Positions 7,268 to 14,597 are shown, numbered from the stretch's first letter. The stretch is 34,056 nucleotides of DNA from Verrucomicrobiaceae bacterium (GCA_024232965.1 JACKQF010000016.1:1-34056); one strand, 5' to 3'. Notes: generated by a model from the sequence alone, not told the origin. Numbers and translations: made by a program.

Positions 7268-8553
7268 GACAGTGGCATTTCCTCGACGCTGTCGCCGAAG
7301 CGGTCGATTGAGAGTCCCATGCGACGGGCGAGGGCGAGGTAGAGATTGCAGGCGCGTTGCTGTTCCTCGGACTTGGCACCGGTGTCGATGACCCGGCCGC
7401 CAGCGATGCTGCCGCCGCCGTGACCGGCGAGGATCATGGGGAGATTTCGCCCGTCGTGGCTGTCGCCGTTGAACATGTTGCTGCCGAATTGCAGCATCAC
7501 GTTGTCGAGCATGGTCGTGCCGCCGCCTTCGTCGATCTGTTTCATCTGCGTCATGAGATAGGCGAGCTGTTCGACGTGGAATTGATTGATGCGCTGATAC
7601 GAGGCGAGCTTTTTCGGATCCTCCTTGTGATGCGAGATGCCGTGGAGCTGGTCGTTGAGCACGCCGTCGAGGAAGCCGAACTTCATGTGCGACACGTCGC
7701 GGTTGAAGATGAGCGTGGCGACGCGAGTCTTGTCCATGCGCCAGGCGAGCAGGATGAGATCGAGCATCATGCGCATGTGGTCGCGCACGTCTTGCGGGAG
7801 CTCGGCGGCAGGGCGCTGCATGTCCGGCTTCGTCAAACCGGGACGCCAGCCTTCGAGGCGTTCCTCCTTCGTGGCACGCTCGATGCGCGTCTCCAGATCG
7901 CGCACGCTGTGCATGAATTCGTCGAGCTTCTGCTGATCCTGGCCGCCGAGGTTCCTCCGCAGGTCCTTGGAATGCGACAGCACGGCATCGAGCACGCTTT
8001 TGTCGCGCAGGAGGCCGCTGGTGTCGAACAGCCGGTCAAACACGGCACGCGGATACACCTCCGGCGCGATCGGGGTGTTTTTCGACGACCATGAAATCGT
8101 CGAGTAATAAACCGCAGGCACGCCGCCACGCAGTCCGCTCTCCGACGGCTCCACCGCGAGCACGAGACTCGGCAGGGGCGTCTGCCGTCCGGTGTGTCGC
8201 GCGATGCGCTGGTCAATCGATTCGCCACCTTCCGGGATGAGCGTTTCCTTGAACTTCGCGCCGCTGAGGTAGTTCGAGAACAGCGGCCAGTGCGGTCCGC
8301 TGGTGTTGTTGAAGACGTGCAGATCCTTCAGCACGGTGATGTGCTGCTTCAGGCCCTCCAAGGGTTTCAGCGAACTGGAAAGCGCCATCGCATCACCTTC
8401 ACCGGAGGCGTCCCACTCATGAGGATTCACGCCGTTGGCGAAGAGCAGGCAGCCGTAGCGAACGGGCGCTTTCGCCGTCGTTTGGGCGAGCGATTCCATC
8501 CACGGCAGCGCGAGCGTGGCGCCCATTCCTCTGAGCAGGTGACGGCGATTCAT
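7264..8553 (-). CDS. DUF1552 family protein, Tat-exported
   Basis: A 429-residue DUF1552 protein. It starts MNRRHLLRGMGATLALPWME, a twin-arginine-like signal (R-R-H-L-L) with the A-L-P-W-M-E-S-L-A ending shared with the other DUF1552 protein of the window. Landmarks are LLFANGVNPHEWD, the middle SVLDAVLSHSKDLRRNLG and SVRDLETRIERATKEE helices, FHVEQLAYLMTQM, and FGSNMFNGDSHDGRNLPMI with its conserved Asp/His, followed by GHGGGSIAGG. Export by Tat suggests a protein folded or loaded with a cofactor before export, but no cofactor site is known. Its start shares one base with the stop of the DUF1592 gene (TGATG). This is the classic DUF1592-DUF1552 neighbour pair, so a physical complex is plausible. 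Confidence 0.9.
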   Translation of the reverse strand: MNRRHLLRGMGATLALPWMESLAQTTAKAPVRYGCLLFANGVNPHEWDASGEGDAMALSSSLKPLEGLKQHITVLKDLHVFNNTSGPHWPLFSNYLSGAKFKETLIPEGGESIDQRIARHTGRQTPLPSLVLAVEPSESGLRGGVPAVYYSTISWSSKNTPIAPEVYPRAVFDRLFDTSGLLRDKSVLDAVLSHSKDLRRNLGGQDQQKLDEFMHSVRDLETRIERATKEERLEGWRPGLTKPDMQRPAAELPQDVRDHMRMMLDLILLAWRMDKTRVATLIFNRDVSHMKFGFLDGVLNDQLHGISHHKEDPKKLASYQRINQFHVEQLAYLMTQMKQIDEGGGTTMLDNVMLQFGSNMFNGDSHDGRNLPMILAGHGGGSIAGGRVIDTGAKSEEQQRACNLYLALARRMGLSIDRFGDSVEEMPLS

Positions 8554-11261
8554 CAGGGTGTGTTGCGGATGTGGTTGAACGGATAAGACTTCACGATCTC
8601 GACGATCACGCGGCTGAACTTCCAGCCGTCGGCTTTCGCGGCCTCCTCGATCTGCGCGACGACGGGCATGTCATAGACAGCGAGTTCGCGGCCGAGCGCG
8701 TAGCTCAACAGGTGTTCGATGAAACCGCGGGTGAACTCGTGCGGGTTTTGAGCGAGGAGGGCTTTGAACTCGGCGGGGCCGTTGAATGGAGTACCACTCC
8801 ATTCGGCGCGGGCATCGACGGACTGGCTACCGTCATTGTCGCGCCAGGAGCCGATGGCGTCGAAGCGCTCCAAGGCGAAGCCGGGCGGATCGAGACGGAC
8901 GTGGCAGGAAAAGCACGCGGGCTTGTCGCGATGTTGCTCGAAGCGCTCACGCACGGTTTGCGGCGTGCTTTGCGATTGCGGCTCGTCTTTGAGTGCAAAG
9001 GCGACCTTCGGCTCCTGCGGCGGACGGTTGAAGATGGTTTCGAGCAGCCATGCGCCGCGCTTGACCGGACTGGTGCGCACTGGCAGCGAGGTGACGGTGA
9101 GCGGACCGGCCATGGTGATGTAGCCGCCGCGGCGCTGGTCCTTCAACGGCACGCGGAGCCACTTGGAGTTTTGTTTGGCATCAATGAGCACGTTGCTGTT
9201 CGTGGCCTTGGCAAGTGTGGCCGTGTCGATGTCGTAGAGCTTGGCGAGCCGTCCGTTGAGCCAGGTGTAATCGGCGGCGAGCAGATCGAGAATGCTGCGA
9301 TCTTCGACGAGCGTGGTTTCAAAGAGCAGCAGAGCCTCGACCAGCATGGAGCCGTGCAGCGTGACCTTGCCCTGTGGGCCGCTGTAGAACCCTTTGAAGA
9401 GTTTGGGGTCAGGCTTCGCTGTCATGAGCTGATCCAGGCGCAGCCATTGCGTGGCGAAGGACTCGCTCAGTTCACGAGAACGCGGATCGTGTAGCAGGCG
9501 CTGGGTTTGAGCTTCGAGCACCGCGGGATCCGTGAGTCGCGCGCCGAGCAGCTCGTCATCCGGCGGCGCTGCCCAAAGGAAGAAAGCAAGCCGGGTAGCG
9601 AGTTCGTGGTTCGTGAGCGATTTCACACTACCAGGGCCCGTGCCGGTCTCCGCAATGTAGAGAAATTCCGGCGAGGTCAACGCGGCGGCCAGTGCGGCTT
9701 TCATCGCATCCTCAAACGACAACTCACGATCGCGGGCATCGTTGAAGACTTCGATGTAGCGTGAGACGGTCTTGTCATCGACGGGACGACGGAAGGCGCG
9801 AGCGAGAAAAGCGGTGAGACGCTCACGCGCCACGTTGCGTCTTTCCCTCTCGGACATTTTCTGCCCCGGCTCCATTGTTGGCGCAGCGGCAACAGCGGTC
9901 GCCCCATCAGTGAGGAAGGCGAGGTCGTCGAACAGTGCGTAGTTGCCGCTGAACTTCGAGCCATCGAGTCGCAGGCCGACGATGTGTTCATTCTTCGGAG
10001 CGCGGAAGGCAAAGAAGGTGTTGCCGCGCCCACCTCCGGTGATGAAATCATGTGAAAGCTGGGAAGTGCCACCGCCGCTGAACAACGCCGTCATTTCGAT
10101 TGTGCCCGACTCCTTGTCCCGACTCAGCGCGCACAAGGCCAGTTCGGTGATGCCTTCGCCGCCAACGCCGTCTTCGATCGCGAAGTCGAGCGTGAGCACT
10201 TTCTTCTGCTTCTCGTGATTCGTGAAGAGCGACTCACCAGATGTCTCGCCAGCAGTCGAGAATCCCGCGACCCACAAATCCTCGTGTGCCGTGATGACCA
10301 GCGACTTCGAGGCAAAGCGCACGCGGATGGGCTGTCCCGCCTTGATGACAATGCTGCGTCCGGTCGCATCCCACACGCCGCCTGTGCCGTCCGCAACAGC
10401 GGTCTGCATCGCGAAGCGGAACTGGTAATCGAGCGTCGAAACAGCGCCGTTTTTGGCCTGAAACGGCAGGTTCAGGTTGGGCGCGAACTCCTTCGACGCG
10501 GTCCAGGTATTCACCTCGCCTTCCTCGATCACAGGCTGGGCTTTCAGCGGCTGCGCGGGGTCATGAATGAGTGTGCGGAAGATGCTGCTGAGTTGCGGCA
10601 GTTTTGGGCTGGCAACGATTTCGCGTGCGGCGGCGAGGTATTGCTCCAGCAGCATCGGCGAGAGGTTCATGGCCTCGCCACGATTGCGAAAGCCGTGTTC
10701 CGCGCGGTTTTCACCGGGCAAACCGAGGTCGGGCAGCAACACGGGATACTTCAATCCATACTCGCGCATGGAGACCTCGACGCTATCGCCCATCCTTCCG
10801 CTCGCAGGTTGAAAGTAGCTCTTGTTGGAAAGCGGCAAGCGCTCAGGAAACATGAACACGTCCATCTCCAGGCCAAAGAGATCGCGCACGCTGTTGTTGT
10901 ATTCGAGGCGGGTGAGACGTCGCAGGACTGGATTCCCCGGATCGAGCGCATCCAGCACCGGATCCGGCCGTGCAGCGATGTCCATGATCCACGTCATGAG
11001 TTCCTGCCGCTGCGCGTCGGTTGGCTGGGATTTCTGCTTCGGCGGCGGCATCTGATGCGACTCGATCTTTTCATAGACCGAGCGCCAGATTGCGCGATCA
11101 CGCATCACGGCGGCTTCATCCGTAAAGCCAGACAAATCGAGATCGCCCTTCTTCGCATCGCTGTCGTGGCAGTCGAGGCAGTGCGTGTCGAGAAACGTGC
11201 GGAAATCAGCAGCGCTGCTCAAGACGGGGATCAGAAGTGCGGCTGCAAGCAGGTGCCTCAT
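8553..11261 (-). CDS. PSCyt1-DUF1587/1595/1592/1588/1585 cytochrome-like protein
   Basis: A 902-residue exported protein, signal peptide MRHLLAAALLIPVLSSA. The first haem-c motif CLDCH is at 28-32, followed by a SHQMPPPK segment typical of PSCyt1. DUF1587 starts near 110 (LRRLTRLEYNNSVRDLFGLE). A beta-rich insert (about 280-460) includes GGVWDATGRSIVIKAG and GLRLDGSKFSGNYALFDDLA, as in sugar-binding sandwich domains. DUF1595 (FLARAFRRPVDDKTV), DUF1592 (LATRLAFFLWAAPPDDELLG), DUF1588 (LPVRTSPVKRGAWLLETIF) and DUF1585 (LLSYALGRELAVYD) follow. The second CxxCH, CFSCH at 783-787, precedes VRLDPPG. It is the first structural gene after sigma and FecR, with an ATGA overlap to FecR. It pairs with the DUF1552 gene immediately downstream. 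Function of the family is unknown; haem attachment is predicted from motifs only. Confidence 0.9.
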   Translation of the reverse strand: MRHLLAAALLIPVLSSAADFRTFLDTHCLDCHDSDAKKGDLDLSGFTDEAAVMRDRAIWRSVYEKIESHQMPPPKQKSQPTDAQRQELMTWIMDIAARPDPVLDALDPGNPVLRRLTRLEYNNSVRDLFGLEMDVFMFPERLPLSNKSYFQPASGRMGDSVEVSMREYGLKYPVLLPDLGLPGENRAEHGFRNRGEAMNLSPMLLEQYLAAAREIVASPKLPQLSSIFRTLIHDPAQPLKAQPVIEEGEVNTWTASKEFAPNLNLPFQAKNGAVSTLDYQFRFAMQTAVADGTGGVWDATGRSIVIKAGQPIRVRFASKSLVITAHEDLWVAGFSTAGETSGESLFTNHEKQKKVLTLDFAIEDGVGGEGITELALCALSRDKESGTIEMTALFSGGGTSQLSHDFITGGGRGNTFFAFRAPKNEHIVGLRLDGSKFSGNYALFDDLAFLTDGATAVAAAPTMEPGQKMSERERRNVARERLTAFLARAFRRPVDDKTVSRYIEVFNDARDRELSFEDAMKAALAAALTSPEFLYIAETGTGPGSVKSLTNHELATRLAFFLWAAPPDDELLGARLTDPAVLEAQTQRLLHDPRSRELSESFATQWLRLDQLMTAKPDPKLFKGFYSGPQGKVTLHGSMLVEALLLFETTLVEDRSILDLLAADYTWLNGRLAKLYDIDTATLAKATNSNVLIDAKQNSKWLRVPLKDQRRGGYITMAGPLTVTSLPVRTSPVKRGAWLLETIFNRPPQEPKVAFALKDEPQSQSTPQTVRERFEQHRDKPACFSCHVRLDPPGFALERFDAIGSWRDNDGSQSVDARAEWSGTPFNGPAEFKALLAQNPHEFTRGFIEHLLSYALGRELAVYDMPVVAQIEEAAKADGWKFSRVIVEIVKSYPFNHIRNTP

Positions 11262-12565
11262 GGAAGAGTGGAGAGCTCGAAATGCGCGACGGTCAGACCG
11301 GTGTCCTGCTTGAACGAGGACAGCAGGAAGGAGGCGACGATGTTCCCGGCGGGCGTGGGGTGCTGCGCACGCACATGCGGACGGCGATCCACCGGCTTGA
11401 AGCGGTTCAGGGGAATCTCGAGTTCACACCAGCCATCGGCATCCGGGCGGAGTTCATCGCTACCGATCTTACACTCGAAATTGCCGCCGAAACCGCCGTT
11501 GGGCTGATGGGTGAGTAGCATGAGCTGCAGCGGAGCGGGCGCGTCTTGTTTGAGGCGATAACGGATCAAGCACTTTTCCGTGACGACCAGCGCGAGCGGC
11601 GGATTCAGATAGCCGGTGCGAATGGAAACGCCGAAGTGCGTGACGACCGCGCCTTCCTTGGTTTTTTGCGCGACATACGGACTGGCCACCATGCGACCAC
11701 CCTCCGGCGTATCACGCCAGATGCCGCGCCAGATTTGCGGCGGGACCGTGGTGGTGAAATCAAAACGCCAGCGAGTGAGCGGCTCCGGCGTGACCGCAGG
11801 ATCGAGCTTCAAGCTGCTGTTGAGCGAGGCCACAGCGCTCGATTGCGCTGGCACGTCGATGGAGGTGCCATCCGCGAGGCGCTTCAGCCTCACGAGCCCT
11901 TCATCGACCTTCAACAAGGTGTCGTCGGGTCGGGCGGAGAGGTTGAAGGTGGTTCCAACGATCTCCGCCTCTGCGCTCGGCGTGCGAACGATCATCGGGT
12001 GCCCGCGTGGTTGCGGTTTCACCTGCGCCGACAGCGATCCCTTGCGCAGCACGAGCAGTTTTTGGTCTTCTTCGGAAAACGAAAGCTCGGATTCACCCGT
12101 GAGCGAGATGATCGTGCCATCGGCGAACTGAAGCTGAGCGCTGGCGGTCTCGCCGAGGGTTTCCAGCGTGCCTGCCGCGAGTTTTTCGCCGTCGTTAACA
12201 TTCACGCGCATCTCACCGCCGTGATTCCACACGACAGTGCCGGAGGAATCGACCAGCGTCAGCACCAGTGCATCACTACTGCCGAGCCAGAGCCAAGCAC
12301 TCGTGGCGAGAACGGCAATGGAGGCGGCGAGCGTGAGGCGGACACTCCTGTCTGCCCGGAATCGTGTCGGGGTGCGCGGAGAAAAAACAGGAGTGTCTGT
12401 TTCACGCTGGCGGGCCATGTCGCCCATGGCGACGGCTTGCTCGGCGATCTCGCGCAGATGCCCGCGGAGTTCCGCGTCATCGCGCAGGCGTTGATTCACG
12501 GCCGCATGCTCCGCAAGTGTGAGCGTGCCGTCGAGGAGGCGCTGGATGAGCAGGTCGTCGTTCAT
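11258..12565 (-). CDS. FecR-family sigma regulator with C-terminal beta-rich domain
   Basis: A 435-residue single-pass membrane protein. The cytoplasmic N-terminus (about 1-50, LLIQRLLDGTLTLAEHAAVN) resembles the sigma-binding part of FecR/anti-sigma proteins. A polar linker follows, then one transmembrane segment at about 77-94 (LTLAASIAVLATSAWLW). The FecR core follows: SSGTVVWNHGGEMRVNVNDG, FADGTIISLTGESELSF, then AEAEIVGTTFNLSARPDDT and VDEGLVRL up to about 245. The last 165 residues (from WRFDFTTTVPP) are not part of ordinary FecR. They look like a beta-sandwich, possibly a ligand-binding sensor. It sits eight bases after the sigma gene, the standard sigma-FecR pair. The linker (residues 55-76) is encoded by two palindromic repeat copies in inverted order. 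It probably controls sigma activity from the membrane. Confidence 0.88.
   Translation of the reverse strand: MNDDLLIQRLLDGTLTLAEHAAVNQRLRDDAELRGHLREIAEQAVAMGDMARQRETDTPVFSPRTPTRFRADRSVRLTLAASIAVLATSAWLWLGSSDALVLTLVDSSGTVVWNHGGEMRVNVNDGEKLAAGTLETLGETASAQLQFADGTIISLTGESELSFSEEDQKLLVLRKGSLSAQVKPQPRGHPMIVRTPSAEAEIVGTTFNLSARPDDTLLKVDEGLVRLKRLADGTSIDVPAQSSAVASLNSSLKLDPAVTPEPLTRWRFDFTTTVPPQIWRGIWRDTPEGGRMVASPYVAQKTKEGAVVTHFGVSIRTGYLNPPLALVVTEKCLIRYRLKQDAPAPLQLMLLTHQPNGGFGGNFECKIGSDELRPDADGWCELEIPLNRFKPVDRRPHVRAQHPTPAGNIVASFLLSSFKQDTGLTVAHFELSTLP
12338..12355. repeat. Copy of the dispersed palindrome in the FecR linker (copy A)
   Basis: GCGGACACTCCTGTCTGC, 17 of 18 matches to GCAGACACTCCTGTCTGC. It encodes residues 71-76 (ADRSVR) of the FecR-like protein, immediately before the transmembrane segment. 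Confidence 0.65.
12383..12400. repeat. Diverged copy of the dispersed palindrome in the FecR linker (copy B)
   Basis: Contains the core ACAGGAGTGTCTGT after an A-run. It is opposite in loop orientation to copy A, 27 bases away, and encodes FecR residues around 55-61 (ETDTPVF). ACACTCCTGT of copy A can pair with ACAGGAGTGT of copy B. Confidence 0.6.
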
Positions 12566-12573
12566 GCGGAGAT

Positions 12574-13113
12574 TCAGGTGGGGCAGACAGGAGTGTCTGC
12601 GTCGCGGGAGAGGCGGTCATCGACACACTTTTTCAATTGGCGATGCAAGCGCGAGAGACGCTGATAGACCGCCTCGACGCCCGCACCGACTTTGTCGGCG
12701 ACTTCCTGGCAAGAGCGGCCTTCAAAGTAGCGAAGCTCTAGAAGTTCACGCGACTTGTCCGGCACGCCGGCGAGGCATTCGCGCAGCGCCTCCATGCGTG
12801 GCCCTTCCGGTTGCGCGGTCTTCGTTTGCCATTCGTGATCAAGCAACTCCAAGACGTCCGGGTCGAGCCCCAGCGTCTCGTTCTTGCGCTTTCGCAGCCA
12901 GTCGATGGCCTCGCGCTTCGCGGAGATGGTGGCCCAAGACAGCAGCGCGCCCTCGTGCTCAAACGTGACTCCGCGCGTGACCGACTTGAGCGCGACATTT
13001 TGAAAAATGTCCTCCGCAGCTTGTGCATCGTTCACGATCAGCCACGCCGCAGCGCTGAGACGCTGGCGTGCGGCAAAGAGGTGACGGAGGATGTCTTCGT
13101 GATCGAGAGGCAT
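12574..13113 (-). CDS. ECF RNA polymerase sigma factor (Rhodopirellula/Verrucomicrobium family)
   Basis: A 179-residue sigma-70 family ECF factor. Region 2 is seen in AAEDIFQNVALKSV and WATISAKREAIDWLRKRK. Region 4 is VPDKSRELLELRYFEGRSCQ followed by EVADKVGAGVEAVYQRLSRL, a helix-turn-helix. It fits the short sigma family named after Rhodopirellula and Verrucomicrobium (TIGR02989-like). The start chosen is the ATG giving MPLDHEDILRHL. An upstream TTG at 13125 is in frame but overlaps the predicted -10 box, so it is unlikely. FecR follows by eight bases. An identical promoter-like element lies in front of this gene and of the DUF1552 gene at 2336, which points to autoregulation. The last nine residues (DADTPVCPT) are written by a perfect palindromic repeat copy and look like a dispensable tail. 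Confidence 0.92.
   Translation of the reverse strand: MPLDHEDILRHLFAARQRLSAAAWLIVNDAQAAEDIFQNVALKSVTRGVTFEHEGALLSWATISAKREAIDWLRKRKNETLGLDPDVLELLDHEWQTKTAQPEGPRMEALRECLAGVPDKSRELLELRYFEGRSCQEVADKVGAGVEAVYQRLSRLHRQLKKCVDDRLSRDADTPVCPT
12583..12600. repeat. Perfect copy of the dispersed palindrome at the sigma gene end
   Basis: GCAGACAGGAGTGTCTGC, identical to 7221-7238. On the coding strand it is read as ADTPVC near the sigma C-terminus, in a different frame from the esterase copy (QTLLS). Confidence 0.75.
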
Positions 13114-13120
13114 GCATGTT

Positions 13121-13152
13121 TGCAACGCGACTCGCGAACCATTCCTGACAGA
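13121..13152 (-). promoter_or_regulatory. Predicted autoregulated ECF promoter P2 of the sigma operon
   Basis: Minus-strand TCTGTCAGGA (13152-13143), 14 bases, GCGTTGCA (13128-13121), ending seven bases before the sigma ATG. Boxes and spacer length equal those at 2346-2377, while most of the spacer differs, the pattern expected of a promoter under selection. With a normal distance from the -10 box the transcript would begin at or almost at the ATG. A 7-bp inverted repeat (GACGACC 13151-13157, GGTCGTC 13170-13176) abuts the -35 box and might be an operator. Start site not verified. Confidence 0.75.
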
Positions 13153-13184
13153 CGACCGCAGACTCTGATGGTCGTCAGCTCAGG

Positions 13185-14597
13185 CTAGGCCAAAATCTTG
13201 TCCACCACATGGCAAGGCTCGACGCCTGTCAGCTTGAAATCGAGTCCGGCAGACCGGAATGAAAGTCGTTCATGATCGATTCCGAGACAATGCAGAATGG
13301 TCGCTTGCAGATCGGCCACGTGGACTTCGTCCTCGACGATGTTGAATCCCATGTCATCGGTCGCACCCAGGGTGACCCCACCTTTGATGCCCCCACCCGC
13401 CATCCACATGCTGAAGGCCTGAGGATGGTGATCCCGCCCCATGCTGCGACCCAGCGAGACGCTGGCCTCAACCATCGGAGTGCGTCCAAATTCACCGCCC
13501 CAGACGACCAAGGTGCTATCGAGCAGACCACGTTGTTTGAGATCCTTAATCAGCGCTGCGCTGGCCTGATCGGTGACGCCACAGTTCTTCTTCACATTGC
13601 CCGCGACATCACTGTGGGCATCCCAACCTTCGTTGTAGATATTGATGAAACGCACGCCACGTTCGACCATGCGACGGGCTAAGAGACAGGCTCGCGCAAA
13701 GGACGGCACCTTTGGGTCGCAGCCATACATTTCGAGTGTGGCTTTGTCCTCGCTCGTGAGGTCCATCAACTCCGGCGCGGAACTCTGCAAGCGATAGGCC
13801 ATCTCGTAATTGGCAATGCGGGTCGCAGTCTCGCTATCGCCATCCAACTTCAGGCGACGCTGATTCATCGCGTTGATGAGATCGATGGTGTCCTTTTGGG
13901 TGGTGCTACCGATCCCTTCGGGCGTGCTGACATTCAGGATCGGGTCGCCCGAATTGCGAAATCGTGTCCCGGAATAGACACTGGGCAGAAAGCCACTGCT
14001 CCAGCAGGCCGCACCACCACTGATACCGCTACCGGTGCTCATCACGACAAAGGACGGCAGATCGCGCGACTCAGAACCGAGACCATAGGTGATCCACGAC
14101 CCCATGCTGGGGCGTCCCGGTTGCGAGAAGCCGGTGTTCATGAAGATCTGTGCTGGCGCATGATTGAACTGCGTGGTGCGGCAGGATTTCACGATGGCGA
14201 TGTCATCGGCGATGGTCGCCAGATGCGGCAACATCTCCGAGAGCTCTTGTCCACTCTGTCCATAGCGCGCGAATTTGTAGCGCGGGCCCAGCACTGCGGC
14301 GTCAGGGCGAATGAAGGCATAGCGCTGCCCACCAATGATCGACGGCGGCAGCGGCTTGCCTTCGAACTTCGTGAGCATGGGCTTATTATCAAACAACTCA
14401 AGCTGCGACGGCGCGCCAGCCATGAACATGTGGATTACAGCAGTCGCCTTGGGCTGGAAATGCGTCGGGGCAACCACATTCGGACTCCTCGCCGCTCCAT
14501 AGGCTGAGTCCGCCAAGAGCGATGCCAAAGCGATTTTTCCAGTGCCTATCGCGCAGTCCTGGAAGAAGTGGCGGCGGGTGATGTTAGGAGTGTTCAT
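13185..14597 (-). CDS. DUF1501 family protein, Tat-exported, alkaline-phosphatase-like fold
   Basis: A 470-residue DUF1501 protein. The N-terminus MNTPNITRRHFFQDCAIGTG carries a twin-arginine-like R-R-H-F-F. DUF1501 is usually placed with the alkaline phosphatase/sulfatase superfamily. Candidate metal-binding positions are visible in MFMAGAPSQLELFD, NIYNEGWDAHSD, WGGEFGRTPM and GRSMGRDHHPQAFSMWMAGG. Activity of the family is unproven. The gene overlaps the upstream DUF1549/DUF1553 gene by four bases (ATGA), the normal pairing for this family. Its stop is 71 bases upstream of the sigma ATG, and the space between holds the P2 promoter, so this pair is probably a separate transcription unit from the sigma operon, although read-through is possible because no good terminator is visible. 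Confidence 0.92.
   Translation of the reverse strand: MNTPNITRRHFFQDCAIGTGKIALASLLADSAYGAARSPNVVAPTHFQPKATAVIHMFMAGAPSQLELFDNKPMLTKFEGKPLPPSIIGGQRYAFIRPDAAVLGPRYKFARYGQSGQELSEMLPHLATIADDIAIVKSCRTTQFNHAPAQIFMNTGFSQPGRPSMGSWITYGLGSESRDLPSFVVMSTGSGISGGAACWSSGFLPSVYSGTRFRNSGDPILNVSTPEGIGSTTQKDTIDLINAMNQRRLKLDGDSETATRIANYEMAYRLQSSAPELMDLTSEDKATLEMYGCDPKVPSFARACLLARRMVERGVRFINIYNEGWDAHSDVAGNVKKNCGVTDQASAALIKDLKQRGLLDSTLVVWGGEFGRTPMVEASVSLGRSMGRDHHPQAFSMWMAGGGIKGGVTLGATDDMGFNIVEDEVHVADLQATILHCLGIDHERLSFRSAGLDFKLTGVEPCHVVDKILA

Noticed and set aside
10215..11507. 430-codon plus-strand open frame opposite the DUF1592 and FecR genes
   Set aside because: It spans the junction of two well-supported minus-strand genes, shows no domain or export signal, and is Arg/His-rich as expected for an antisense shadow in GC-rich DNA.
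13113..13125. TTG at 13125 as the sigma-factor start
   Set aside because: It falls inside the conserved GCGTTGCA box shared with the other promoter, while an ATG four codons later gives a normal sigma N-terminus.
13151..13176. Inverted repeat between DUF1501 and sigma genes as a Rho-independent terminator
   Set aside because: Seven-base stem with a 12-base loop and no following T-tract on the relevant strand; better considered as a possible operator.
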